A DNA stretch of 64,000 bases from Hedera helix (Eukaryota; Streptophyta; Magnoliopsida; Apiales; Araliaceae): contig OX359264.1 in the NCBI GenBank assembly GCA_947179155.2, forward strand, positions 49,611,702-49,675,701, written 5' to 3'. The translations under genes were made by a program, and so were the position numbers. Below are positions 1 through 11,760 of the stretch, piece after piece. The notes under the pieces are model-generated. The model searched no databases. It worked only from the letters and a program-made list of their open reading frames with translations, and was not told where the DNA came from. Every line of letters begins with the position of its first letter. Position 1 is the first letter of the stretch.

Positions 1-1960
1 TATAGAAGTGATACCCTAAACTTTCTTTAGAATATCCCACAAGTTTACACTTATCATATCTTGTTACAAGCTTATCACTGACAAACCTTTTGACATAAGT
101 TGGACAATCCAAATCTTAACATACTTAAGACATGGATTCCTCCCTATCCATAACTCATATGAAGTATGAGAGACGGAATTTGAAGGTACCTTGTTTAGTA
201 GATATGCAATCGCTTCTAGGGCATAACCCTAAAAGGATACTGGAAGATCGATAATACTCATTATAGATCATCACCATGTCCATTCTGTGAGAATACCATT
301 TCGCTTGAGATGATCTAGAAACTTACTGCTTAAGTATTCCCTTCTCAATCTAATCGAAGAACTTTAATACTTTTGGCCTTTAGTTTCTATACTTCACTTT
401 TGAATTCTTTGAACGTTTCAAACGATTTGGATTTATATTTCATCAAATACATATATTGAAATCTAGAATCATCAGTGAAAGTAATAAATGAATACCCTCC
501 TCTTGTATTTGTTGTCATAGGTCCCACACAAGACTGTGTGTACCATCTCAAACAACACTGCAACTCGCTCTCCATGTCCACTAAATGGAGATTTAGTCAT
601 ATTGTCCATGATACAAGATTCACAAGTTGTATTTGATTCATAATCAAAAGTCTATAAAAATCTATTTTTATACAATCTTGTTTGGTCTTGTTTCATTAAT
701 GTGACCAAGTTAACAATGTTGCATGAAGGTATAATTCATATCATCTCTTTGTCTTTAGTTTGTTCAAATTGAAATATTTTTCATGTAAGTCAAGTATACA
801 AAGTCCATTAAGTGATAACCAGTTCTAAATAAAACATTATCATTATAAACAGAACAACGATTGTTCATTATTATAATGTCAAAAACCATTCATTGTCATC
901 ACATGGAAATGAAATAATGTTTCTAAGAACTGAAACATAGTAATAACTTACTAACTTAATAAACTTGCCTGTAGGCAGTACTAAACTATAAGTTTTTATG
1001 GTTAATGCAGCAACCTATGCTTCATTCCCCCCACACAGGATTACATCTCTTTAGTTCGGCCTTTTACTTCTACCTAGTCTTTGCAATGACTTGCATATGT
1101 GAGACCACCAGCCGGTATCTAATACCTAAGTAGAAACTTGACTTATAAAAAGTTATATTTCATTATGAACAAATCTATATCTGCAGTAGAAGCTTTTCCA
1201 AGCTTCTTCTGCTTAGGTACTGCAACTCTCTTGCAGTTGTTCTTCCAGTGTCCCAACTTATCGCAATGAAATCAAACTCCTTTGCCCTCAGGATCACTTT
1301 TATTTATGTCCTTCAATTAATGCCTTTCTTGCCTTCTACTTTTTCTAACTCCTCATAAATACCTTTGGCCATCTTCATCAGCTTAGAAGATTCATCTACG
1401 AGTAAGACTTGATTTTTCTAGGAAGGAAAGTGACTCTCAATAGTCTTCAACATATTTAAGCAAATCAGTTAAACTGACGTCTAACTTATTAATGTTTGAA
1501 GTTCACATCAAATTGTAAATAAGAGTCAGTGAGTGACTACAAGATTGAATCTTGACTTAACTTTCCATCCTTGACAAAACCTGTTGTCCTAATTGATTAA
1601 TCCAATTGATTATCTTTAGGACATGTGTCTGCCATTGGTTATTATAGATCGAACGAGCTCTTTAGATATCTTCTATCTAGTTAACCTACTTTGCTCACCA
1701 TACAACTATTAAATGTGCAACAATATAGTAAGTGCATCCATTTTCTCGTGTTGATGCTGTAACTCAATACTTATGGATGCGAGCATGATGCATTGAGCCC
1801 CATTTGCATCATCTTGCCAATTAAAATAGCAACTTGTTCCTCAGAGGCTTAGTCTACAACGTTTACAGGAATATACAAATTAAGGACATTTGCTAGCTTT
1901 TCAGCATTGAGAACTATTCTCAAATTTGTTTAATCAATCCGAACAATTCGGTTTCGATTA
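1..1960 (-). pseudogene. Ty1/copia gag-pol relic (gag, protease, integrase)
   Basis: Read on the minus strand from right to left, this is a decayed copia polyprotein that runs off the left window edge. Near 1870-1950 there is a gag N-terminal stretch resembling LRIVLxAEKL. At about 1190-1275 a CCHC zinc knuckle is recognisable (HCDKLGHWKxNC). At 1030-1140 the protease region reads LDTG then SHIC. At 590-700 comes the integrase zinc-binding part (TCESC, then KSPFSGHGER), and at 387-581 the integrase start (GPM-T-ARGGYS-FITFTDD) is open for 64 codons. Positions 1-386 continue with integrase core pieces such as LLNKVPSKSVSHTSYELW. Stops and frameshifts are frequent, so it is inactive. Its order (integrase after protease, before reverse transcriptase) is the Ty1/copia order. 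Lineage within copia is not resolved. Confidence 0.85.
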
Positions 1961-2175
1961 ATTGTTAGCATCCAATATGCTATGCAGTGTTAGTGAATTA
2001 AACATAGCAATATTCTTTAAGTGAATTAATAACAACATTAACATACTTTCATTTTATTAATCACCAAGTTAATTAGGACTTTATTTAAAATGGTGTCTCC
2101 CACTATTTTCTTCTAACTATATTACCCTCCTTATATAGTTCGACAAATCTAATTAAAGATTCACTAGTGAGAATA
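1961..2175 (-). other. Copia 5' leader remnant, left of solo LTR
   Basis: This AT-rich stretch lies upstream (minus sense) of the copia gag start and is cut by the solo LTR insertion at 2181. It should be contiguous with 6044-6632. I see no coding capacity and could not identify a primer binding site. Confidence 0.5.
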
Positions 2176-2180
2176 AAGAT

Positions 2181-5100
2181 TGTGACGCCCCAAAATTCGG
2201 GTTTCATAACCTCGCATTTGGTGCTCACAAAACAACGTCATCAAACACATTCTATAATCTAAAACGGAATAAATAAATATATATTGTTCATTAAAAAGGT
2301 ACTTCTAGTCCCAATGTCTATTAACCTTTACATAATACCAACATACACCTTGATTGTTCAAAAGGGTTTACATAACAAAGTTATAAAATATAAAGTAAAC
2401 AGCATGCATAGCTAAACTATTCTTAAACTTTATTCTTGCCCTTGTTCTTCTTCGAGCTTTCTGGCTTGACTGAAAAGTAATGTGTTATAGCAAGGGTGAA
2501 CAACTACTTTGCTCAGCAAGTTTAAATAAACAGAATCATATGAAAGGTATATCACGATTTTAAATAGATAACTTTTAAGGTTTTTGTTAAGATATAATAC
2601 ATGTGAAGGGAAAAGAATTAAGTTCAAATTTAACAGGAATAAATGAATCTTTACTGCTGAGTGGTCACTAAAGACCATGAACTAGCGAAGGCAAATCAGA
2701 ATTTCATCTGAGCCTCTTAGTATTTTGGTATCCGAGGGGATCAACCTCTTTAACCCATATGTATATGCATAACACTTAGACATCTTGCGCAGATTCGGTT
2801 TCCTGATATTAATCCCTTGATAGGGTTGTTCTTTCTCAGTCTTACTATAAGAGTCCGCACCAACTATTGGTTTGGATAAGCTTTAACAATATTTAATTTA
2901 TTGAATTTAATCATGCAAGGTCTAGCTGAAACAATTAGCAAAGACTCATTCTTAAACAATTCATAAATGACAGAACTCTAGTGTTTCACAGATAAATGAT
3001 GAAACAATTCTTTAAGTACACCCAAGTGCGAATAATAATATTGATATGGCTTAATTTTTAATAATTAACCAACACAGCATGCTTGTAAAATAAATACAAG
3101 ACTGGGTAAAGAAAAACTTGTCTCGTCCGCGAATTAGTGCTTACAGTAAACTTATCTACTTCCTTTAAAAAGACCTAACATTGATAAGGTTGACCTCCCA
3201 ATTAGTAACCCACATTGACATATCCTTAAATCGTCTTAAGTACTAACATTTAATCACATAAGTCTAACATGGAACATTTAAAAATATTATCATCATTTGA
3301 TAATATTTTACTCACTTAATTATGATATTAACCATTTAATATTCTTTAATACTTGTCTAATATTATTAACTATTTAATAATATTTTATTGAGTTACTAAT
3401 ATTATTAATCATTTGCTAATATTTTAATTAAGTTTCTAATATTATTAACCATTTAATAATATTTTATTCATTAATCATTTAACAATATTTTATTTATTTT
3501 TTAATATTATTAATCATTTAATAATATTTTATTAAGTTTCTAATATTATTAATTATTTAATAATATTTTATTTAAATTAATCATTTAATAATATTTTATT
3601 AAGTTTCTAATATTATTAATAATTTAATAATATTTTATTTAAATTTCTAATATTTAATAATTTTTAACTCTTCACCAAAAGATTAAATCATTTTAACATT
3701 ACTCATAATGATTAAGTGATATATTACTTAATCTTCAAGATTTTAAATCAATTTATTATTATATCAATAAATAATAACTTTTATTCAAATAATAGTCAAA
3801 CACTATTTAAACAATTTAATTTAATTGTTTAATTCTTATAATTCAAATCATTTAATAACTAATTCATGCCATTGATATAAAAAATGACTAAATTACCCTT
3901 TATTAGCATTATTAACTTATTTTAACAAATTATTGTCCATAAAATTATATTTCATAATTTTATGACTTAATTTACAATAATTGCTTCAATCCTTCTTAAC
4001 TCAATTGTATTTATTAATAATATCAAACTGCCTTATTATTTTTTATATCTACTGGATATCTTTAGTATAATATATATCACTAACAAAATAAATCTCCTGT
4101 AATTTTCCAAGTCCATTTCCTATTTTTAAATAGGCCATTTCTGTCCAAAATAACAACATTTATCAAAAATTAACCGTACATCGTAATGTAACAAAATTTG
4201 TACAGTAGATACATATGACCACATACTGACTCCACAAACAATTTCATAATTTTCTGGGTTTTAAAACTCAAGTTATAACCATTCATTTTTAAAATTGCAA
4301 AATATTTACCGGACCATAACTCACTTATCCGAAGTCTGAATAAGCTTATTTTTGGTTAGTAGATTCTTTATAACATATATTACCAGTAATAAAAATATCA
4401 GAATTTTTTAAACAATATAAGTGGTCAAAACAGCCTCGACAAAAATCTAGACAGTAGGATTTTGACGAAATTACCGACAGGAACTGTTTTACGAGAAAAA
4501 TCACCACGGACAGCTCGTTTAATATTTTTCAGTCGTTCCACTTGGAAAAGTTTCTTATCTCATAGATCTACCATCCAAAATTTACAGATCTCGATTACGA
4601 GTTACAGAACATAAACAGTAACTCCGGGAATCGGACTATTCCGTTTAAGCTTTTCCGACAAGGTTGATTTCATGCATTTGTTTAACTTTTACGACACTAA
4701 TGCATACAAAAACTCATTTTACACCCATGCAACCATAGATCTACCACTCTAGAATGTATTTAAGATTAGAGAGTTTTGAAAATAGGTTTTGACCATCAAA
4801 ATATATTTTGACCAATAAAAATACTTTTTATACACATGCATGAACATATACACATAATACACATATATTTATCAAATTTCCTCCCTTATATCTTCGAACC
4901 CTTTATGGTTCCACATCACATAAACTCCCACAACCAACCATGGCAAGTACTTTTAAAAGAACTTTTAACCGTAGAAAAGTAAAAATAAATAAGGATAGAA
5001 CACTTTTAAACCTTGATGATCTAGATGTTCTTCTTCTCTTCCTTCCAAAGTATGATATGAGACTAGATGACATGCACCTTTACTCTCCTTGTTCTATCAA

Positions 5101-6038
5101 AGATGATAGAACCAAGCTTTCTAAGTGTTTCTCTCAAAGCTCTCAAGAACACTCTTGTTTTCTCTAGAGAATTCTCTCTCTTTTCTCTCTAGCTTTCTCT
5201 CTCTCTAAATGAGTAACACATCTAATGAAATGAATGAAGAGTGTAATACACAATTAATTAGTGAAAATGTATACTTACAATGTGTGTAAGTATGCACATC
5301 AAGTGCACCTCAAGTAGGTTTGCTAGCATGCAATGGGGAAGAGTAATGTAGGGTGGTCTTCTTAAGAAAGCTTGGAGCAATGCACCCCAAGTGGGTCCCC
5401 CCTCACATGGCTGGCCATCTCCTTCCATTTTCTCCTATTTTTTATTTTTCTTTGTCTTAATTGGTAATATATATACATATATATATAATCACCAACTTGT
5501 ATAAACATTGACCAACCTTTTGACTTTGTGTTGGGCTCTAAGTTAGGCTCTTGAATTAATTTAATTGGACTCATCATATTAATTTGATTGGGCTTAATTA
5601 ATTCATTTTATTAAACTAACACTAACTAACCCATAATACTTGAAATTAAATTAAGCATTGACCTAGTTTAATTAAATCATGGTCTCATTACATGGACTAG
5701 TTATTTCAATAATTCCATGGACTTCTAAATTAATTCTCTTGGACTTTAATTAGTAAATCCATTAATTTAACTCATAATCTCATTAGACTTACTTTATTAA
5801 AATTAATTAGGCTACTAAGTTAACTAGTTTATTTTAAATTACATTATTTAATCTATTCTTTAATTAATTACTTTATTAATTAATTATCTTCTCTTTAATA
5901 ATTAAATGAATATACAAATACATTAATATAATCATTCAATCACATAAGTGCACAATTAATTAACACAAGAATTTAAATTCATTGTTAATTAGTACTTAAT
6001 TCTAATTACAATGTGACATGAAATTTGTGGTCATTACA
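2181..6038 (-). mobile_element. Solo LTR, Tekay-like gypsy (A family)
   Basis: A complete LTR of 3858 bp in minus orientation. Read on the minus strand it starts TGTAATGACCACAAATTTCATG and ends GAATTTTGGGGCGTCACA. It is flanked by a perfect 5-bp target-site duplication, AAGAT, at 2176-2180 and 6039-6043, so it is a solo LTR left by recombination between the two LTRs of a full element. The termini and the inner block near 2650-2950 match the LTRs of element A (5' copy 6633-9353). It carries an AT-rich palindromic array at 3270-3660 and the hairpin/acceptor-like module at 2470-2521. Short open frames inside it (for example 4940-5167) show no protein similarity that I recognise. Confidence 0.95.
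3270..3660. repeat. AT-rich palindromic tandem array in solo LTR
   Basis: Units of about 35-40 bp alternate the blocks AATATTATTAA and TTAATAATATTTTATT, so each unit can fold back on itself. The same array, with different copy number, occurs at 7590-8110, 43280-43990 and 63590-64000 in other A-family LTRs. Confidence 0.85.
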
Positions 6039-6043
6039 AAGAT

Positions 6044-6632
6044 CCTATTTCAAATATATATAGCCTTGTGTGACACAATAAACTATATATAAATAAATAG
6101 GCAGATAACTCTTGTCAATTACATCAACATGTAACTCCTTTTATTTTGCCTCTTGGATTATTAAGATCATGTGTGACACATCCAAATCAAAATTATCCAA
6201 GTTAAGTCTAACCTAGCATTTTTTTATATTTGAAGAGAAAAAGATTGTCCTTGTGTGACACAACAAAACAGTAATGTTCAATTCTTTTATAAACATCAAA
6301 TGTGATAATACAACATCTCAAAAAATTAATATAAGCCTTGTATGACACACCAAACTTATAATGATTATTTGATACTCTATCGTTTTACCATGCTAGAAGG
6401 CGACGTTCGATATTTTTTATAAATATCTTTAAACGTTACAACTTAATAATATGAATAGTAGAATAAATAAATTAGAACAATTCTAATTTTATTTAATTGA
6501 ATTAAACTCCTTTAACTCATGAATTAAACCTTTTAATTTATTTTATAAATAATATTTATTCTACATCATGAGGGGTTTGTTAATATTAATTTTCTCATCT
6601 TATTTAGCGCGTATGCACACACACACACACAC
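6044..6632 (-). other. Copia leader/LTR remnant, right of solo LTR
   Basis: This continues the sequence broken at 2176. It is AT-rich and non-coding. A motif resembling TTGTGTGACACA recurs at 6066-6077, 6169-6180, 6251-6262 and 6338-6349 (spacing about 80-105 bp). I infer that it is the copia 5' leader or LTR because it sits upstream of the copia gag; no clean LTR end was found. It ends at a CA microsatellite where element A begins. Confidence 0.4.
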
Positions 6633-6636
6633 ACAC
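6616..6636. repeat. (CA)n microsatellite at truncated LTR junction
   Basis: About ten CA units. The A-family LTR sequence becomes recognisable just to the right (CACTTGTGTTATG). The matching place in the 3' LTR (16031) has a TATA box upstream instead, so this microsatellite marks the deletion or rearrangement joint. Confidence 0.8.
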
Positions 6637-9353
6637 TTGTGTTATGTTGGTTAGTTCATTTGTAAGCATTCTAGAGAGAAGAAAATAGAGAGCATTTGAA
6701 AGAAAATAGAGAATACATTTGGGTGTTGTGTGAAAAAGCTAGAGGAAGGTATTGGCGAATGTCCACAAGCATCGTCACATACTTTGGTAGGAGAAGAAGA
6801 AGAGCACACAAGTCTCAAAGGTTTAAAAGTGCACTAACTTTCTTAAATTTTATTTTTGTAGTCTAGATAGTTTTTGAACGGTTAAAATTTATTTTTAACA
6901 TATCAAACCTTATTTTGATGATCTAGAAGTCTTTAACTATGTAATATATGTATATTTATAGTTTGATGTGTTTATATCATGATTTGGAATGTATGTTAAG
7001 CATAAAAGTAGAAGAAATGTTCATAACAATCTTTTCTGGTAAAACCCTAACGAAACATGTTATGTTTAATATTGTATTTTGAAATGTACAAGTTGGAAAA
7101 TTGATTTTTATGGCTAAAAAGTTAGATATATGAGTTTTAAAGAAAAGTCAACTTGAAGCTTTCAAAAATATTGAAAAACAAAGAAGTTATAGCTTTTACC
7201 GTAAATGATGTCATTTTTAAACCCTAGGTGGTTCGATCCGTAAATTTCCTATAAAACGTTTTCAAAAAGACGATCGAACCATGGAATATTATAAAACAAG
7301 AAGTTAGGAACACATCAACACTGATTTGGTGTTATTTGGATATGTAGATTTCATTTTATCAATGTTTGAACCAAAAGTGTTAAAAATCAGAAAATTGAAT
7401 TTTGATTCTGCTAGTCGGCGCCGGGGCGCAATGTGCAAAACAAAACACTGCGCCGGGGCGCCATCCACTGTTTTCAAAAAAATAAGAAATTCGAACCAGG
7501 TCAGGTCAAAAAATGAAAAAATGTGTCAAAAATTATTTTAGTATTTTTGGACTTAATAAATATATTTTTAAAGTTGTAGATAATTGATTTAATAATTAAA
7601 AGTGTATAAATATTATTATTGAATTAATAATATAATAAAGTTAATAAAATATTATTAAATAAATAATAATATTAGAAAATTATTAAAATATTATTAAATG
7701 TATAATAATATTACAAAGTCAATAAAATATTATTAAATGAATAATAATATTAGAATATGAATAAAATATTATTAAATGAATAATAATATTAGATAATAAA
7801 TAAAATATTATTAAATGAATAATAATATTAGAATATAAATAAAATATTATTAAATGATTAATAATATTATATAATTAATAAAATATTATTAAATGATTAA
7901 TAATATTAGATAAGCCAATAAAATATTATTAAATAGTTAATAATATTAGATAATGAATAAAATATTATTAAATGATTAATAATATTAGTTAATGAAATCT
8001 TATGATTAATAATATTAAAAGATTTATAAGGTATTATTAAATGATGAATAATACTACAAGGCTAATAAAATATTATTAATTTGTCAATAATATTAGATAA
8101 GTGGTTGAACTATATTAAATAATTAATATAGGTTCTTTGTGTATGAAAGATTATTAAGTAGTTATAATATTTCCTAAGTGTTTAAATACCCGTAATTATT
8201 TAATTATGTGGTTCGTAAGAGTTATAAAGGTCATCATACCTATGAGTATATGATACTAATTTAAGATCAAACTGATTTAATTGTTAGGTCTGCTCAAGGA
8301 TTGTTAAATTAAGTTGGTTAGCCGTAGACGACGCACGAGGCAGGTTTTCTTGAACAAACTTGTATTTATTGTTGCAAGATTTCTTCAGCGTTATTTACAT
8401 TGAGCAATTCAATTATTGTTGAACAAGTATCTACACTCGTAGTTGCTTGACATAGCTTAGAGCTTTGAGTGGATTAATTATTTAAAATTATTCCACATCA
8501 TTATTGTTATTGTATTCGCACATAGTGCTTTTGCAAATGTTATAGTTCATTAATTCAAGAACTGTTTAAGAATATCTAAGCTAATTGTTTCAGCTAGACA
8601 ATGCATGTCTAAATTCATGAAATTGAATATTTTAAAAGCTTATCCAAACCATTGGTTGGTGCGGATTCTTATAGTAAGACTTAGAATGAACAACCCTAAA
8701 TAAAAGGGATTTTTACTTGTCGGGAAACCGAATTTGTGCAAGATGTCTGAATGTTATGCATATACATATGGTACAAGAGGCTAATCCCCTTGAGTACTAG
8801 TTTTTTGAGGAGTCAGATATATACCAATGTTTGTTCTACCTTAGTAGCAGTTCATGGTTCTTAAAGACCACTTAACAGTAAATAGTCAATCAATTCCTAT
8901 ATTGATAAATTGATTCTTGATTTCTTTCACAATTGTTATCTATTGTTGAAAACCCTGATATTAATTTTTCTTTCATCATGATATATCCTGTATTTGCGTA
9001 TAAACTTACTGAGTCATTTAGTTTCTCATTCTTGCTATATCATGACTTATTTCAGCTAAGCCAGAGTGTTCTAAACATGACAAAGGCAAGGAAAAAGCCA
9101 ACGTTTAGATTAGTTTGATGTATGCTAGATTAATTACTTTTATGTAATTTCTTTTGTAAATCTTATGTATTCCTTTAAGATATGTAATGCTATGTTAAGG
9201 TTAATCGACCTTGGGAAGTGTAGCCTTTTTATATGGAAACTTTTGTATTATTCCGCGAAGTTTAAATGCAATGTATGTATTTAATTGTTGATTAAGTATT
9301 GTACAGTGAGAACTAAACCCGAGGTTGTGGAACCCGGATTTGGGGTCGTCACA
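6633..9353 (+). repeat. Element A 5' LTR, truncated at its 5' end
   Basis: It ends GGATTTGGGGTCGTCACA at 9353, directly before the primer binding site. It aligns with the 3' LTR copy from 16031 onward, so about 780 bp of U3, including the TATA box seen at 16013-16020, is missing. It contains a GC-rich patch (7415-7465, GCGCCGGGGCGC twice), the AT palindromic array (7590-8110) and the hairpin/acceptor-like module (9004-9054). Loss of the promoter region means this copy could not be transcribed from its own U3. Confidence 0.9.
7590..8110. repeat. AT-rich palindromic tandem array, 5' LTR
   Basis: Repeated units of the type AATAAAATATTATTAAATGA followed by a TTAATAATATTAGA block, about 35-45 bp each, roughly a dozen copies with small changes. 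The copy in the 3' LTR (43280-43990) has more units. Confidence 0.85.
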
Positions 9354-9356
9354 GGT

Positions 9357-9367
9357 TGGTATCAGAG
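9357..9367 (+). other. Primer binding site, tRNA-iMet type
   Basis: TGGTATCAGAG lies 3 nt after the LTR end. It is complementary to the 3' end of plant initiator methionine tRNA, the usual primer of Tekay-type gypsy elements. Confidence 0.9.
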
Positions 9368-9595
9368 TTGTAAGTTAGAAATGTTAGGATTGCGAAACCT
9401 AGGTTATAACATTAGTACTAAACTCATATCGAGTGCGCTAGGAGATGAATCGAGGAGATTCATCATGCTGTGTATTTTTGGAGGTGGATTGAGGAAATCC
9501 ATCTAGCCGAGATGTACATGATAAAATATTATTTCATTTCATCAATGAATATATTTTATTTATGCATTAACGTGTGTTATTTGTATGATTGTAGG

Positions 9596-10342
9596 ATGCC
9601 TGAGATTGGACAGTCGAGTCATACTATTGAGGAGGTGATTTACACTGATATCCACATGGATACGGCACAACCGCTGGTGGCTGCACCGATAGAGGAGCCT
9701 GAGTCTGATCTAGAGGAGGGAGACCATGAGGAGCCCGTCTGGGGCGGAGTGATGAGGTCATACAATGAGGATGAGGCCGAGTCCGAGGAGTCTGAGGACA
9801 AGGAGCCAGTTGAGTACGCTGATGGCATGGGCACTACTACCAGTGACATAATCGACTCTCTGACTACAACGAATGAGGAGCTGGAGGTTAGGGTTCAGCA
9901 TTTAGAGGAGCAGAATCATACCCACCAACATATGGAGAACCAGTATCGAGATGCAGCTTATCAGTTCTCTGGCTAGAACACGGAGCTGAAAGAGAAGATG
10001 GCCGAGATGAAGGCCAGATTAGCAGCAGCTGAGCTGAAGGTTCGGTAGGTTCAAGTTGAGAAAGAGGTTATTAGAGGTCAGTGGCAGCAGACAGTATATG
10101 CTAGGATCGATATGGAGATCCAGAGAGATGTTACACATGGGCAGATGCTAGAGTTGGAGAATGAGGTTAGAGAGAAGAGGGTGAGGATTGATAGACTTAG
10201 CTATGTCTATCGTTCTTCGTATGGTAGATTGCAGAGTATGGTGTACTACTACCCAGCAGAGGAAGGTCAGTCCATGCACACTATCAGCAGGAGTGTGGTG
10301 ATGGCTATGGGGGATGAAGTGTATGATGATGCTGTACGTTGA
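9596..10342 (+). pseudogene. Extra coiled-coil ORF upstream of gag (element A)
   Basis: A single reading frame of 249 codons runs from ATG 9596 (MPEIGQSSHT) to TGA 10340, broken by two amber codons, TAG at 9974-9976 and at 10046-10048. The first half is strongly acidic (runs of E and D around residues 25-75). Residues about 90-200 have heptad-like spacing with LEVRVQHLEEQ and LKEKMAEMKARL, which suggests a long coiled coil. A pyrimidine-rich stretch and AG sit just before the ATG (9594), so the start could follow a splice acceptor; this is inference. It resembles neither gag nor env. Both ambers could come from C-to-T change in CAG, so the frame was probably open in the parent element. The function is unknown. 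Confidence 0.6.
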
Positions 10343-10682
10343 GGGATGCGCAATCAGTAGTAGTAGTTTCCTTTATTTATGTATATAGATGCAGTAGAAA
10401 CCCAACTTTTGTTTTTATCCCAACTCAATGAGATTGTGGGATATATTTTTGGTTAGATCCCGTCTTTTGTAGTATTTCAGGGATAATAGCATTTATAGCA
10501 GTATGCTTATGATGTAAAAGTGTTATGCACTGTGGTTTTAGCATATGAATATAAATGCAGATCTGTTTATGTTTATATGTGTTGAGATAATTATTTGTGT
10601 CTTAGATTAAATTGCTTACGCTAGAAGACGAAAGTAAAAAGATGAAACAACCTTATTAATTTAAATTTTCTTTATACAGAAA
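10343..10682 (+). other. Spacer between extra ORF and gag
   Basis: About 340 bp of AT-rich sequence without an open frame. It ends in TTTATACAGAA just before the gag ATG, which again looks like a splice acceptor (inference). Confidence 0.4.
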
Positions 10683-11760
10683 ATGCCGTCACGTAGACAA
10701 TTACCGAGAAATCAAGGAGTAGAGGAGTCAGTTAACAACGATGAGAGAGTACCGCCAAACCCAGTACAAGAGTTTGTGAAAATGTTTATGGGAGCATTCT
10801 ACGGACGAAATACTAATGCCACTGGAGCACCAAACCCTGCCGCTCCACTAGCAAACTTTAAAGACTTTAAACTGATAGGACCACCTGAATTCCGAGGAAC
10901 CATAGATCCTATAGAAGTACAGACCTAGATATAGGAGATGGAAAAGGTCTTCGAGTTCGCACGAGTAGCGGAAGAGCAAATGACCTCATTTCCTATCTTT
11001 ATGATGAAGGGGGAGGCGAATTATTGGTGGAAGGCCAATAAGAGCAGAGCAGGGGAGGGAACTATCGCCTGGGCACGATTTAAGAAAGTATTATTGGAGA
11101 ATTACTTTTCAGAAAGCACACAAGCCAGGATGGAGGTCCAATTCCTGGAACTCAAGCAAGGAAACATAACAGTATCTAAATGCGCCGCCAAGTTCAACGA
11201 ATTGTCAAGATTTGCTCCACATCAGGTGGACACTGAAGCAAGGCGAGCAAGAAGGTTTGAGCAGGGGCTGAAACCGTGGGTTTACAATAAGGTCGTCATT
11301 CTTCAGATTACCAACTTCGCAATTTTATTGGAGAAAGCTATAATCGCAGAAGGGGAAAATGAAGCCCTAAATAAACACAATCAGAAACGAAACAAGAAAA
11401 TGAGTGAGGAGGAATTCAATAAGGTAACAACAGTGGGGGCAGTAACACAAATAAGCGCAAATGGAACAGTAACAACAGTAGCGGTTTGGGGATAACACAA
11501 GGAGGCGAACCGAAAAAGGAAACAAGTGTAACAACTGCGGGAAGAATCACGTGGGGGAGTGTATGAGGGGAAAGAATGTATGCTACAACTATGGGCAAGA
11601 AGGGCACATCACTCATAATTGTCCCACACCAAAAAAGAGGGGTTATTTCTCATACGGAGCTGCGGACCATCAGTTCAAGGATTGTCCGAAGAAGAAGAAT
11701 GGCAGTGGAAGTACTAGCTATAAGGGAAGCAACAACAAGCTCACCATTGGAGGCCCGGTG
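10683..11760 (+). pseudogene. Element A gag (capsid and zinc knuckles), broken
   Basis: The start MPSRRQLPRN is followed by the capsid-type retrotransposon gag domain (FKLIGPPEFRG near residue 60-80, then EANYWW and FSESTQARMEVQFLELKQG). Two in-frame TAG codons (10926-10928 and 10932-10934) interrupt it where a conserved tryptophan-bearing segment is expected. A frameshift near 11500 moves the reading into the frame of the zinc-knuckle region, where one complete CCHC knuckle (CNNCGKNHVGEC) is followed by two degenerate ones in which cysteines have become tyrosines. Gag would form the particle and bind the RNA; this copy cannot make it intact. Confidence 0.85.

Noticed and set aside
6066..6349. 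Four TTGTGTGACACA motifs as a possible regulatory array
   Set aside because: They are spaced irregularly (about 80-105 bp) in decayed copia leader sequence and could simply be old tandem repeats; the evidence is too thin for a functional claim.
9357..9367. Possible tRNA-Met gene remnant
   Set aside because: Only the short primer-complementary string is present, directly after an LTR end; there is no cloverleaf.
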